DNA from: Thalassotalea sp.
GTDB lineage: Bacteria; Pseudomonadota; Gammaproteobacteria; Enterobacterales; Alteromonadaceae
Assembly: GCA_029237915.1 (NCBI GenBank)
Contig: JAQWHD010000040.1
Span: 1 to 64,000, forward strand
Length of the DNA: 64,000 bases
Direction of reading: 5' to 3'
Numbering within the stretch: position 1 is the stretch's first letter; each line of letters begins with the position of its first letter. The translations under genes were made by a program, and so were the position numbers. Of this stretch, positions 48,147 to 57,084 are shown in pieces. Below the pieces are notes generated by a model, which saw nothing but the letters and a program-made list of their open reading frames with translations, was not told where the DNA came from and made no database searches.

Positions 48147-49619
48147 ATGAAATACTCTAACAGTTTACTACTACCCGTTTTAGCGATAGTAGTATCACCA
48201 TTTATAGGCGTTAAAGCATCATTGGCTAAGCAAGCACCCGCTATAAAGCCTAATATCATTGTGATAATCGCAGACGATTTGGGTTATGGCGATATTGAAC
48301 CGTATGGGCAAAAGTACATTAAAACCCCTCATTTAAATAAAATGGCTGAACAAGGGATCCGCTTTACCCAACATTATTCTGGTTCTACTGTTTGTGGCCC
48401 ATCGAGAGCGAGTCTTTTAACTGGATTACATACAGGTAATAGTCCAATACGGGCCAACCCCAAGTGGAGTAAGAGTGGTAAGCCGGTTAATTTACCAAAG
48501 AATGGCGACACTATTGCATCGATGTTAAAAGGTAATGGTTATAAAACGGCGCTTATTGGCAAGTGGGGATTATCAGAAAACAAACAAGTAAACCTTAGTA
48601 ACATGCCGCTAGCACAAGGGTTTGATTATTTTTTTGGCTATAGAACTCACGGCTCGGCACATCACTATTATTGGCCAACCATGTATAAAAATAATGAGGA
48701 GTATGAATTAGAAGGCAATGACTTTCGTAAAAACCAAGGTCAATACACTCACGATGTCTTTACCAAGCAAGCCCTGAATTATATTACTGAGCAAGATAAC
48801 AAAAAGCCATTTTTCATGCAGATTGCTTATACCATCCCGCACCTTGCGTTAACTGTGCCAGAAGATGCCAAAGAGCAATACAAAGACCTTGGCTGGCCTA
48901 AACGTATGTTAAATACAGAAGGTCATTACCGTAACGACGCCGAAGGTAATGTAACTTATGCTGCGATGGTATCTCGTATGGATAGAGATATAGGTAAAAT
49001 TATTTCGACTCTTAAGCAACAAGGCCTTGATAAAAACACCCTAATATTATTTACCAGTGACAATGGCCATGAATATGACAGAGGCTTTTTTAACAGTAGT
49101 GGCTCTTTAAAGGGTCATAAGCGCGACCTATACGAAGGTGGCATAAGAGTACCTTTAATTGCCTACTGGCCTAATAAAATAACAACAAAACGTACCAGCG
49201 ATCATAAGGCGGCGTTTTGGGATTACATGCCAACATTTTGCCAACTTGCGGGTAGCTCTGACTGCCCAGTAACTGATGGCGTATCTTTCGCACCAACATT
49301 ACTAGGTGATAAAAACCAAGCAGAGCATGATTACCTGTACTGGGAATTTAACGAAGGTAAAAGAGGCCCTATGCAGGCCGTTATAAAGGATGATTGGAAG
49401 TTGATTAAGTTTCATAACAAGTCAGATCAACTATATAACTTAGCAAATGATATTAACGAAGAAAATGACCTGGCTAAAAAGCATCCTGAAGTTACTCAGC
49501 AGTTATTAAAAATAATTAAAAATGCTCGTAGTGATAACCCTGAATATCCTTTAGAAGTCTTGCCGAATGCCAGTAAGAAAAATAAAAACAAAAACAAAAA
49601 GAATAGGAACAAGGTGTAA
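48147..49619 (+). CDS. Arylsulfatase-type sulfatase (S1 family) with Lys/Asn-rich tail
   Basis: 490 residues with an N-terminal export signal (SLLLPVLAIVVSPFIGVKA). IADDLGYGDIEPYG supplies metal ligands, the activation motif is VCGPSRASLLTG with C83, and SDNGHEYDRGFF is the second active-site block. The last residues are an odd basic run (NASKKNKNKNKKNRNKV) coded by A-rich DNA, perhaps a flexible, polyanion-binding tail or slippage-prone sequence. It is 57 bp after the first sulfatase. Type I sulfatase is certain; the substrate is unknown. Confidence 0.92.
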   Translation: MKYSNSLLLPVLAIVVSPFIGVKASLAKQAPAIKPNIIVIIADDLGYGDIEPYGQKYIKTPHLNKMAEQGIRFTQHYSGSTVCGPSRASLLTGLHTGNSPIRANPKWSKSGKPVNLPKNGDTIASMLKGNGYKTALIGKWGLSENKQVNLSNMPLAQGFDYFFGYRTHGSAHHYYWPTMYKNNEEYELEGNDFRKNQGQYTHDVFTKQALNYITEQDNKKPFFMQIAYTIPHLALTVPEDAKEQYKDLGWPKRMLNTEGHYRNDAEGNVTYAAMVSRMDRDIGKIISTLKQQGLDKNTLILFTSDNGHEYDRGFFNSSGSLKGHKRDLYEGGIRVPLIAYWPNKITTKRTSDHKAAFWDYMPTFCQLAGSSDCPVTDGVSFAPTLLGDKNQAEHDYLYWEFNEGKRGPMQAVIKDDWKLIKFHNKSDQLYNLANDINEENDLAKKHPEVTQQLLKIIKNARSDNPEYPLEVLPNASKKNKNKNKKNRNKV

Positions 49620-49768
49620 CAGCAAATAAATATAAGGCCGATACCACTGTATTGGCCTTAGTCTATTAAATGCATCGCTAAATTAAGCCATAAAATAATT
49701 GATATTGAGCCAGCAGTTTAATTACTTAAACCTGTAGCAGAGTCAATATTAAATAGGATATTTAAAAT

Positions 49769-51763
49769 ATGAACAACAAACCACTGTTTACTCTTTTAAT
49801 ATTAATGAGTTTATTAAACGTAAGTATTGCACAAGCAAAGACTTACCTTGTTAAGTCACCAGATGGGCAACTTGAGCTGTCGATAGATTCAAATAAAGAT
49901 AAAACATTGAATTATTCATTAAACGTTGCAGGCAAAGCCGTTTTAGCTCAATCTTCTGCTGCGTTAAACATTAAAGGCCTTGATAGCAACAACATCAGCG
50001 TGGTTGATGTTAAACACAGCACGGTCAATAACATACTAACACCACACGTAAAACAAAAGTCAGCCGAAGTGATTGAGCATTACAATGAAATTGTATTGCA
50101 GTTGAGTAATCAACAGAGTATTAGCTTTCGAGTTTTTGACCAAGGCATGGCCTATCGATTTAGTACCAGTTTAACTGGCAATGTTGAAGTTATATCAGAG
50201 CAAGCAGCATTTAACTTTAGCAAAAATCATTCGGTGTTATTCCCTGAAGAAGAAGGTTTTATTTCACACAATGAAAATTTATACACGCCAACCACATTAA
50301 ATGACATTAAGCCTGAGCAGCTAGGCAGTTTGCCATTATTGGTCAATGTTGACGGCATTAAGGTAGTCATTACTGAAACAGGATTACGTGATTACCCGGG
50401 GATGTGGGTAAAAGGAAGTGGCGATACGTCGTTCAATGCAGTGTTCCCTACCGATGTGTTAAAAGCTAAAGACTCTGAAATACTAAAACCTAAAGGTCCC
50501 GATAGAAATCAAGTGATCTTAGAGCGTGCAACCTACTTATCTAAAACACAAATAAGCAAGCAACAAGCGGGAAGACATTTTCCTTGGCGCATCTTTGCTA
50601 TCGGTCAAACGGATGGCGATCTACTTACCAACCAGCTGTCTTATTTACTGGCTGATGAATTAAAAATCGACCCTTCTTGGATCAAACCTGGCCAATCGGC
50701 GTGGGATTGGTGGAATGCAAGTAATTTGCATGGCGTTGACTTTAAGGCAGGATTTAATACCCAGACGTATAAACATTATATTGATTTTGCAGCTAGATAT
50801 GGCTTGGAATACTTAGTTGTTGATGAAGGTTGGTCTTATTTAGATGATGTTTTGCACGTAAAAGAAGAGCTCGATATTAAAGAAGTGATTCGTTACGGTA
50901 AAAGCAAAAACGTCGATATTATCCTCTGGGTTGTTTGGAAAACATTAAACAAAAACCTTGAAGGTGCACTTAAGGAGTTTGCTGACTGGGGCGCCGCCGG
51001 CATCAAGGTAGATTTTATGCAGCGTGATGACCAGTCGATGGTTAAGTATTATTGGCGAGTGGCCGAAGTTGCAGCTAAAAACCAGCTATTGGTCGATTTT
51101 CATGGTTCTTATAAACCCGCGGGATTACGCCGTGCCTACCCTAATGCAATTACTCGCGAAGGTGTTAGAGGAGCAGAGCATAATAAATGGGGTGATTACA
51201 TAACCTCGGAATATAATTTAACCATACCTTTTATTCGCCAATTAGCAGGTCCTATCGATTATACGCCAGGCGCTATGGTGAATAGCCAACCCAACAGTTT
51301 TAGAATAGTGTTTCATCGACCTATGAGTCAAACGACACGCGCACACCAAGTAGCCATGTTTGTTGTTTTTGAAAGCCCATTACAAATGCTGGCAGATAGC
51401 CCGTCAAACTATTTACGTGAACATGAAACCACATCATTTATAAGTAATATTCCGACAGTATGGGATGAAACGCTCGTGTTATCTGCAAAGATTTCAGATC
51501 ATATTATTTTAGCCAGACGCTCTGGTGATGAATGGTTTATTGGCGCTATGGGTAATAAGAAAAATCGTCAATTTACTTTAGATTTATCATTTTTAGATAG
51601 CAACAGTCAGTATGGTTTAGAAAGTTTTGCTGATGGTATTAATGCTAATAAATATGCACAAGACTATAAAATACAAACAAAAACAATTAACCCAAATAAT
51701 AAGTTAACGATAAAGTTAGCCAAAAATGGTGGTTGGGTTGCTAGGCTTAGTAAACAAAAATAA
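49769..51763 (+). CDS. Glycoside hydrolase family 97 (alpha-galactosidase-like)
   Basis: 664-residue exported enzyme (signal MNNKPLFTLLILMSLLNVSIAQA). An N-terminal beta-sandwich (about 25-290) is followed by a (beta/alpha)8 barrel with WWNASNLHGVDFKAGFN, YLVVDEGWSYLDD and GIKVDFMQRDDQ. The aspartate in the last motif (D415) is where retaining GH97 enzymes have their nucleophile; EGVRGAEHNKWGD (E470) supplies the likely acid/base. Inverting GH97 glucosidases lack this Asp, so an alpha-galactosidase-type activity is inferred. It sits between sulfatase genes, suggesting it trims a sulfated polysaccharide. Confidence 0.88.
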   Translation: MNNKPLFTLLILMSLLNVSIAQAKTYLVKSPDGQLELSIDSNKDKTLNYSLNVAGKAVLAQSSAALNIKGLDSNNISVVDVKHSTVNNILTPHVKQKSAEVIEHYNEIVLQLSNQQSISFRVFDQGMAYRFSTSLTGNVEVISEQAAFNFSKNHSVLFPEEEGFISHNENLYTPTTLNDIKPEQLGSLPLLVNVDGIKVVITETGLRDYPGMWVKGSGDTSFNAVFPTDVLKAKDSEILKPKGPDRNQVILERATYLSKTQISKQQAGRHFPWRIFAIGQTDGDLLTNQLSYLLADELKIDPSWIKPGQSAWDWWNASNLHGVDFKAGFNTQTYKHYIDFAARYGLEYLVVDEGWSYLDDVLHVKEELDIKEVIRYGKSKNVDIILWVVWKTLNKNLEGALKEFADWGAAGIKVDFMQRDDQSMVKYYWRVAEVAAKNQLLVDFHGSYKPAGLRRAYPNAITREGVRGAEHNKWGDYITSEYNLTIPFIRQLAGPIDYTPGAMVNSQPNSFRIVFHRPMSQTTRAHQVAMFVVFESPLQMLADSPSNYLREHETTSFISNIPTVWDETLVLSAKISDHIILARRSGDEWFIGAMGNKKNRQFTLDLSFLDSNSQYGLESFADGINANKYAQDYKIQTKTINPNNKLTIKLAKNGGWVARLSKQK

Positions 51764-51775
51764 GAAGAAAAAATT

Positions 51776-53374
51776 ATGAATAATAAAGTACTACCAGCAA
51801 TAACGTTAACGATAGGGATAATTATAAGTGTAATTACCCCAGTACAAGCGAGCACTTCAACTCAATCACAGCCAAACATAATAGTGATCATGACCGACGA
51901 TTTAGGTTACGGGGACGTAAGTAGTTATGTGGACGTCGAAAAACATGGCGAGCCGGTAATAAGCACACCCAATATAGATAAACTTGCCAGTAGTGGCTTA
52001 CGCTTTACCAGTGGCTATGTATCGGCAGCAACCTGTACACCATCACGTTATTCGTTTTTAACAGGCATATCATCGTTTAGAACTGAAGGTACCGGCATAG
52101 CCCCACCATCGGCCCCTGCCATAATAAAACCGGGTACTCTCACCATAGCGAATATTGCCCAACAAGCAGGTTATAAAACCGCAGTTATTGGTAAGTGGCA
52201 TTTAGGTTTAGGCGATCCAAAGCCTAATTGGAATGGCGCATTAAAACCTGGTCCGCTTGAAATTGGTTTTGATTACAGTTTTATTCTGCCAACCACTGGC
52301 GATCGTGTACCGTCGGTATATGTTGAGAATCATCACGTAGTAAATTTAGATGCAGACGATCCAATTACCGTAAGTCGTAACCGCATAGGCAACCAGCCAA
52401 CAGGTAAACTCAACCGAGATACTTTACGTATGGACTGGTCACGCAATCATAATCACAGTATACACAATGGTATAGGCCGACAAGGCTATATGTCAGGTGG
52501 TATCAAGGCCCTTTGGAAAGACGAAGACCTAGCCGACGCTTTTACTCAAAAAGCGGTAAAGTTTATTGAGGAGTCACAACAAACGAAAGTTAACAAACCC
52601 TTCTTTTTATATTTTGCAACCCACGAAATACATGTACCGCGTATGCCACATAAACGCTTTCAAGGTAAAAGTAGCCTAGGACCTAGGGGCGATGCCATAC
52701 TCGCTGCCGATTGGAGTGTAGGTAAAATAATAGATACTCTGGACGCGTTAAACATACGTGACAATACCTGGATAATATTTACCAGCGACAACGGTCCAGT
52801 ACTAGACGATGGCTACAAAGACAAGGCAGAAGAGTTAAATAAACAAACGAATCACCGCCCTGCTGGCGTTTTTTCAGGCTCTAAATATTCACCAAACGAA
52901 GGTGGAACTCGAGTGCCATTTATATCAACATGGCCTAACCAAATCAAAGCAGGCGTGTCTGACTCTATAGTAAGTGCCACCGACCTACTAACCAGTGTTG
53001 CGAAACTGCTTAACCAACCAGTACCAGCAAACGCAGCAGCAGACAGCCTAGACATGCTGGACGTATTATTAGGCAAGGAAAATGCCGAAGGCCACGCTAG
53101 TATAATTCAGCACGCAGGGCCAAGAGGTTTTGGTTATCGAGAAGGCGATTGGAAGTTAATTGAAGCTCACAAAAGAAAGTCAAAAAAGAAAAGAAAGACT
53201 GAAAAACCGACGATAACTTACAAACTATATAACTTAGAAGATGATCCTGCTGAGAAAAAAGATCTATCTAAACAGCAGCCTGAAAGACTAGAAACGATGA
53301 AAAACAACTTTAAAAAACTACAAAACCAAGGCTATACACGCCCTGGTTACCTAGTAGATTCTAAAGCTGAATAA
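51776..53374 (+). CDS. Arylsulfatase-type sulfatase (S1 family) with internal basic patch
   Basis: 532 residues starting with an export signal (ALPAITLTIGIIISVITPVQAS in outline). TDDLGYGDVSSY and ATCTPSRYSFLTG (formylglycine Cys C87) form the active site, with SDNGPVLDDGYKD and FSGSKYSPNEGGTRVP downstream. This last block and the Tyr in the signature resemble S1 members acting on simple or galactan-type sulfates. Near residues 463-475 is a basic run (HKRKSKKKRKTEKP) between conserved blocks. It lies 13 bp after GH97 and so in the same operon; an intrinsic terminator follows. Confidence 0.92.
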   Translation: MNNKVLPAITLTIGIIISVITPVQASTSTQSQPNIIVIMTDDLGYGDVSSYVDVEKHGEPVISTPNIDKLASSGLRFTSGYVSAATCTPSRYSFLTGISSFRTEGTGIAPPSAPAIIKPGTLTIANIAQQAGYKTAVIGKWHLGLGDPKPNWNGALKPGPLEIGFDYSFILPTTGDRVPSVYVENHHVVNLDADDPITVSRNRIGNQPTGKLNRDTLRMDWSRNHNHSIHNGIGRQGYMSGGIKALWKDEDLADAFTQKAVKFIEESQQTKVNKPFFLYFATHEIHVPRMPHKRFQGKSSLGPRGDAILAADWSVGKIIDTLDALNIRDNTWIIFTSDNGPVLDDGYKDKAEELNKQTNHRPAGVFSGSKYSPNEGGTRVPFISTWPNQIKAGVSDSIVSATDLLTSVAKLLNQPVPANAAADSLDMLDVLLGKENAEGHASIIQHAGPRGFGYREGDWKLIEAHKRKSKKKRKTEKPTITYKLYNLEDDPAEKKDLSKQQPERLETMKNNFKKLQNQGYTRPGYLVDSKAE

Positions 53375-53392
53375 AATGATAGTAATTTAGTC

Positions 53393-53426
53393 AAAGGCCA
53401 AGTGCGTAAGCTCTTGGCCTTTTTTG
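53393..53426 (+). terminator. Intrinsic terminator of the plus-strand sulfatase/GH97 operon
   Basis: AAAGGCCAAG pairs with CTTGGCCTTT (10-nt loop) and ends in a T-run, 18 bp after the stop of the third sulfatase. Confidence 0.85.
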
Positions 53427-53507
53427 TGGGCTTCGTTTAGAGTCTTTCATATAAACGTTGTTTAATAACGATTGAAATTCCCGCTCCTTCCCCCTCAAAT
53501 ATAATGC

Positions 53508-53535
53508 AAAAGGCCCGTACGAATAAGAGCCTTTT
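53508..53535 (-). terminator. Possible terminator of the minus-strand sulfatase
   Basis: AAAAGGC and GCCTTTT arms around a 14-nt loop, 40 bp after the sulfatase stop. Weaker than its plus-strand neighbour. Confidence 0.4.
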
Positions 53536-53575
53536 ACTATGACAACTTAATCAAATGGGTTTAGCCAATGTGTGA

Positions 53576-55126
53576 TTATTTTAAACGTTCAATATGCTGT
53601 TGCTCTTTTTGCAGCAGTACATCGTAGTCCATACCTTCACTTTTAAGTAACTCCCTGATCTTAGCGTCATTACGTTGTGCTCTTTTTAAATACAACTGCG
53701 GAGCATCGCCTGTCGGGTTTGCTCGTTGTGGATCTAGCGTACTATTTTCCCACGAGCCCAATGCTGAGCGTAGTTGCTTTAATTGCTTAGCGTATTCGGG
53801 ATTATAGGCAAGATTATTTATTTGATGCGGATCAGCAACAATATCATACAGCTCTTCTTCAGGCTTACTATCCGCCATAAACTGTAATTGCGCAGCATTA
53901 AGTTTGCCAGCAGCCTTTAAGCGATGCATTTCTCTTAATTCAGGGTATTGCATTGCTACGTAACGATTTAGCTGTGCATAAGGGCGCTCTGGCATATAGT
54001 TTTTAATATAACGAAAGTTTTTATTCCCGGCTGAACGAATATATTCGACGGTTTCATCAGCTCGTGCTCGAGCCGCAAAGACGTACTCTCTTTCAGGTTG
54101 AGTTGCTGGTAAAAAAGTTTGCCCCTGCATGTTTTCTGGAATATTAATACCCGCTAACTGCAGCGTTGTTGCTGAAATATCAATTCCCTCTAATAATCGC
54201 TCACTTGAGCCGCCAACTTCAAAGCCAGGCGGTGCCTTATAACCTTTAGGCAAACGAACCAGTAATGGTACTTTTAATCCAGCTTCATATAAGAACTGCT
54301 TACCGCGCAGCATTGCTCGGCCATGATCAGAAAAGAATATCACTATGGTATTGTCAGCTAGCCCTTCTCGCTCTAATTTATCAAGCACATAGCCAACTTT
54401 CTTATCCAAGGCCATTATCGAGTTGTAGTAATTAGCCCATTGTTCTCTAACAATTTTGGTATCTTGATGATATGGAGGCAACTCTATATCTTCTGGATTT
54501 GCCGGGTTATCAATATGCTTATACGAGTTTAACCAATTAGAGCCTCGGTGTGTTTCAGAAAAGTTAACCTGTGCAAAAAAAGGTTGATTGGTTTTTAAAT
54601 CAGCGAAATCACTGCCATCAAAACCTGTGACTTTACCCGTGCCTTTTGTTTTCGGTGTGTACTTAAAGTTCCAGTCAGTTTTTCCTGTACCCTTTAAAAA
54701 CTTTTCTTGTTTACCTTTGCCTGTCAAATCTTGCAAATTAGAAGTGTAAAAACCCGCATCATGAAACCAGTTTGTTAGTACATCCACACCTTCAGGTAGC
54801 ATTTTTTTAAATTTAGTATTGGTTCTATGGTGATGTGCGTAAATTGTTGTTTGATACATCCCGGTCATAAATGATGAGCGAGCGGTTGAGCAAATAGGCG
54901 CGGTCATATACACGTTATCGAAACGCATTCCTTGCTGGGCAAGCTTATCTATATTAGGTGTAGATAAACCTTTTACACCATACATAGGAAAGTCAGGGCT
55001 CATATCTTCAGCAATTATCCAAAGTATATTGGTTTGCTTAACTGACGATATTTCGTCAGCTGCAAAAGAAACTGAGCAAAACAATGAGGTAAGTATGATA
55101 CTTAGTTGTACTAATTTTTTATGCAT
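53576..55126 (-). CDS. Sulfatase, heparan N-sulfatase-like, with atypical activation motif
   Basis: 516 residues with an export signal (LVQLSIILTSLFCSVSFAAD). Metal residues sit in LWIIAEDMSPDFPMYG. The activation site is APICSTARSSFMTGMYQ: the Cys (C79) is present, but the +2 position is Thr where the usual C-x-P/A-x-R pattern has Pro or Ala, so maturation efficiency is open. FFSDHGRAMLRGKQFLYEAGLKVP is the second active-site block. The type resembles sulfamidase-like sulfatases (S1_8 and relatives) by the MYQTTIYAHHHRT segment. It is on the opposite strand to the other three and next to the GH10 gene. Confidence 0.9.
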   Translation of the reverse strand: MHKKLVQLSIILTSLFCSVSFAADEISSVKQTNILWIIAEDMSPDFPMYGVKGLSTPNIDKLAQQGMRFDNVYMTAPICSTARSSFMTGMYQTTIYAHHHRTNTKFKKMLPEGVDVLTNWFHDAGFYTSNLQDLTGKGKQEKFLKGTGKTDWNFKYTPKTKGTGKVTGFDGSDFADLKTNQPFFAQVNFSETHRGSNWLNSYKHIDNPANPEDIELPPYHQDTKIVREQWANYYNSIMALDKKVGYVLDKLEREGLADNTIVIFFSDHGRAMLRGKQFLYEAGLKVPLLVRLPKGYKAPPGFEVGGSSERLLEGIDISATTLQLAGINIPENMQGQTFLPATQPEREYVFAARARADETVEYIRSAGNKNFRYIKNYMPERPYAQLNRYVAMQYPELREMHRLKAAGKLNAAQLQFMADSKPEEELYDIVADPHQINNLAYNPEYAKQLKQLRSALGSWENSTLDPQRANPTGDAPQLYLKRAQRNDAKIRELLKSEGMDYDVLLQKEQQHIERLK

Positions 55127-55241
55127 AGCTAATCCTTTATTATTTTTATTAACACCTTAAAGAGCAACTGACATTAGTCTTTTACATTGCATTTAAGGGG
55201 GAGTGTGTATGTTTTATTAGTTAGATGATCGCCACAAACCT

Positions 55242-56429
55242 TTATGGTTTTGACTTAGCCTCATCTAGTAGCAACTGCCTAATACTTTCATAGGACATAT
55301 TGGCTTTTAAATTTACATCAAATAAGCTTAAACGTTTAGTATTCCGAGAAATTGAACGTGTTGAAAAATCAGGATCGTCCTTAATATTCCATAAATTCCA
55401 ACCAACAACGCCTGTCTTTCTATTTTGCAGTAAGGTTTGCATAATATTGCTATATACCGCGGCAATATCTTGCTGATCATAAATTTTATTTTTGGGTTGA
55501 TGAATGTTTTTTTCAGTCACATGAAATTCAATATTAAGACTATGAGACCACTTAATTAAGCCATCAAGAGTTTGTAAAGCTTTGCTGTTAGCTTTGGCAA
55601 AATCAGCAAATTCTTTTTTAATGTGGGCTTGCCAACCTAAAGCGTCGACTCTTAAACCTCTAAAGCGTAAATAAAGCACTAATTCTTTAACTAACGCAAT
55701 AGACTCAGGAGTTGTCATACGATGTTGGTTTAACAGTAATTTTTTGTTTGGCGCATGTTGCTGTGCAACTTCAAAAGCTTTAATAATATATAGTGGCACA
55801 CCTTGTTTTTGCAATAAAGGAAATTGCTCAGGAATATCGGTTTCAAAGCCCATAATAGGCCATGGATTCTCCCACTCCTTTACTCCAGGCTTAGGACCAA
55901 ACCAAGTACCTTCTTCAGTAATGGTTTCATTGACCACATCTAACCAAACTACATGTTCTTCGTCATTGTAACGTTTGCTGATAGCCGTCATAAATTCAAC
56001 AAGCATTTTTTCTAATTCTGCAGGCGTGCGGTTATCTCTACGCACCCATTTTGAGCTTTGCGGGCTGATCGGTGCATGTAAGCGAACAACTTGATTGTTG
56101 CGCTTAGCTCTTGCTACCCATTCATCTGCAACCTGCCAGTCCCATTCACCAAAAGTAGGATGAATTCGAGATTGCTTAAAATCATTGTTCGGCGTTATGT
56201 AGCTAAACTCTCGATTAAGAAGATCATCAATATCAGTATCCCAATCACTAAAGCCTGTCGTTGCACCTATATATAAATTGTCGAAATGCTTATCGGCAAT
56301 AATTTCTCGCAAAGCAGGACCCTGCAGTTTGGAGGTATTCGCGCCTGATGTTTGCGGGTCACCAGAAGAGCAACTCGTTAAAGTTATTATTCCTGCGATG
56401 AAAAAAAGAAAGGTTCGTAACAAAATCAT
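55242..56429 (-). CDS. GH10 endo-xylanase-like lipoprotein
   Basis: 395 residues from the ATG at 56429 (GGAT upstream). The longer frame to 56474 lacks a site and pushes the lipobox (ITLTSCSS, Cys 20) too far in. The mature enzyme would be membrane-anchored. GH10 hallmarks: HAPISPQSSKW (versus HTLVWHSQ), acid/base E168 in VVWLDVVNETI, nucleophile E306 in EFHVTEKNI, DALGWQAHIK, and WNLWNIKDD. The loop LLLNQHRM replaces the usual NDYN motif, so substrate may differ from plain xylan. Likely role: cutting a beta-linked backbone in the polysaccharide attacked by the neighbouring sulfatases. Confidence 0.85.
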   Translation of the reverse strand: MILLRTFLFFIAGIITLTSCSSGDPQTSGANTSKLQGPALREIIADKHFDNLYIGATTGFSDWDTDIDDLLNREFSYITPNNDFKQSRIHPTFGEWDWQVADEWVARAKRNNQVVRLHAPISPQSSKWVRRDNRTPAELEKMLVEFMTAISKRYNDEEHVVWLDVVNETITEEGTWFGPKPGVKEWENPWPIMGFETDIPEQFPLLQKQGVPLYIIKAFEVAQQHAPNKKLLLNQHRMTTPESIALVKELVLYLRFRGLRVDALGWQAHIKKEFADFAKANSKALQTLDGLIKWSHSLNIEFHVTEKNIHQPKNKIYDQQDIAAVYSNIMQTLLQNRKTGVVGWNLWNIKDDPDFSTRSISRNTKRLSLFDVNLKANMSYESIRQLLLDEAKSKP

Positions 56430-56570
56430 ATTTGAGATCCAAAGATATTGGCTATTAATGCTTAAAATCACCAATCAACATGTAAATATATGAAAGGTAT
56501 ATAAGGATATCTATTATGGAGAGATAAACAGCCAGTTCGACTCTTTTTACATATCTTTACACTGCAATAA

Positions 56571-56986
56571 AAAACCAGATACAAGGCTGGTTTTATATGT
56601 TTAGTGCGGCATGTTGCAGACTCGAAATCTTTCTTCAGATACTAAAAAGCCAACTTAATTAAGCTGGTTTTATATGTTTGGTGCGGCATGTTGAAGGCTC
56701 GAACTCTTTCTTCAGATACTAAGAAGCCAACTTAATTAAGCTGGTTTTATATGTTTGGTGCGGCATGTTGAAGACTCGAACTCTTTTTTCAGATACTAAA
56801 AAGCCAACTTAATTAACCTGGTTTTATATGCTTGGTGCGGCATGTTGAAGGCTCGAACTCTTTCTTAAGATACTAAAAAGCCAACTTAATTAAGCTGGTT
56901 TTATATGTTTGATGCGGCATGTTGAAGGCTCGAACTCTTTCTTCAGATACTAAAAAGCCAACTTAATTAAGCTGGCTTTTAAATTT
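56571..56986 (-). repeat. Tandem 77-bp array of tRNA-3'-end plus terminator units (rtT-like)
   Basis: Marker TGCGG recurs at 56605, 56682, 56759, 56836, 56913 and 56990 (the last inside tRNA-Leu), exactly 77 bp apart. Each unit on the minus strand reads terminator hairpin (AAAACCAGCTTAATTAAG then TTGGCTTTTT) followed by AGAGTTCGAGCCTTC and CATGCCGCACCA, a degenerate T-arm and acceptor 3' end of the tRNA gene directly upstream. There are five tRNA-end copies and six terminator-like hairpins, the last at 56571-56597. The 77-bp period is not a multiple of 3, so no repeat protein is expected. Comparable in plan to the repeats after E. coli tyrT (rtT RNA). Confidence 0.9.
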
Positions 56987-57071
56987 TGGTGCGGATGGAG
57001 AGACTCGAACTCTCACGCCTTGCGGCACAGGCACCTCATGCCTGCGTGTCTACCAATTCCACCACATCCGC
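56987..57071 (-). tRNA. tRNA-Leu (anticodon GAG)
   Basis: 85-nt class II tRNA ending in encoded CCA. Acceptor stem GCGGATG with CATCCGC, D-arm GTGGAATTGGTAGACAC, anticodon stem CAGGC/GCCTG with loop ATGAGGT (anticodon GAG), variable arm TGCCGCAAGGCGT, T-arm GAGAG-TTCGAGT-CTCTC. It lies 13 bp after secG on the same strand, as in E. coli (leuU), so it is probably processed from the secG transcript. It is followed at once by the tandem array. Confidence 0.95.
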
Positions 57072-57084
57072 GAATTTGGTAGAA

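Noticed and set aside
49633..49660. Terminator after the second sulfatase (TAAGGCC...GGCCTTA)
   Set aside because: Seven-base arms with a 14-nt loop and no T-run, so too weak to call.
56571..56986. CRISPR array
   Set aside because: Units are contiguous with no variable spacers, the repeat is 77 bp, and its parts are a tRNA end and a terminator.
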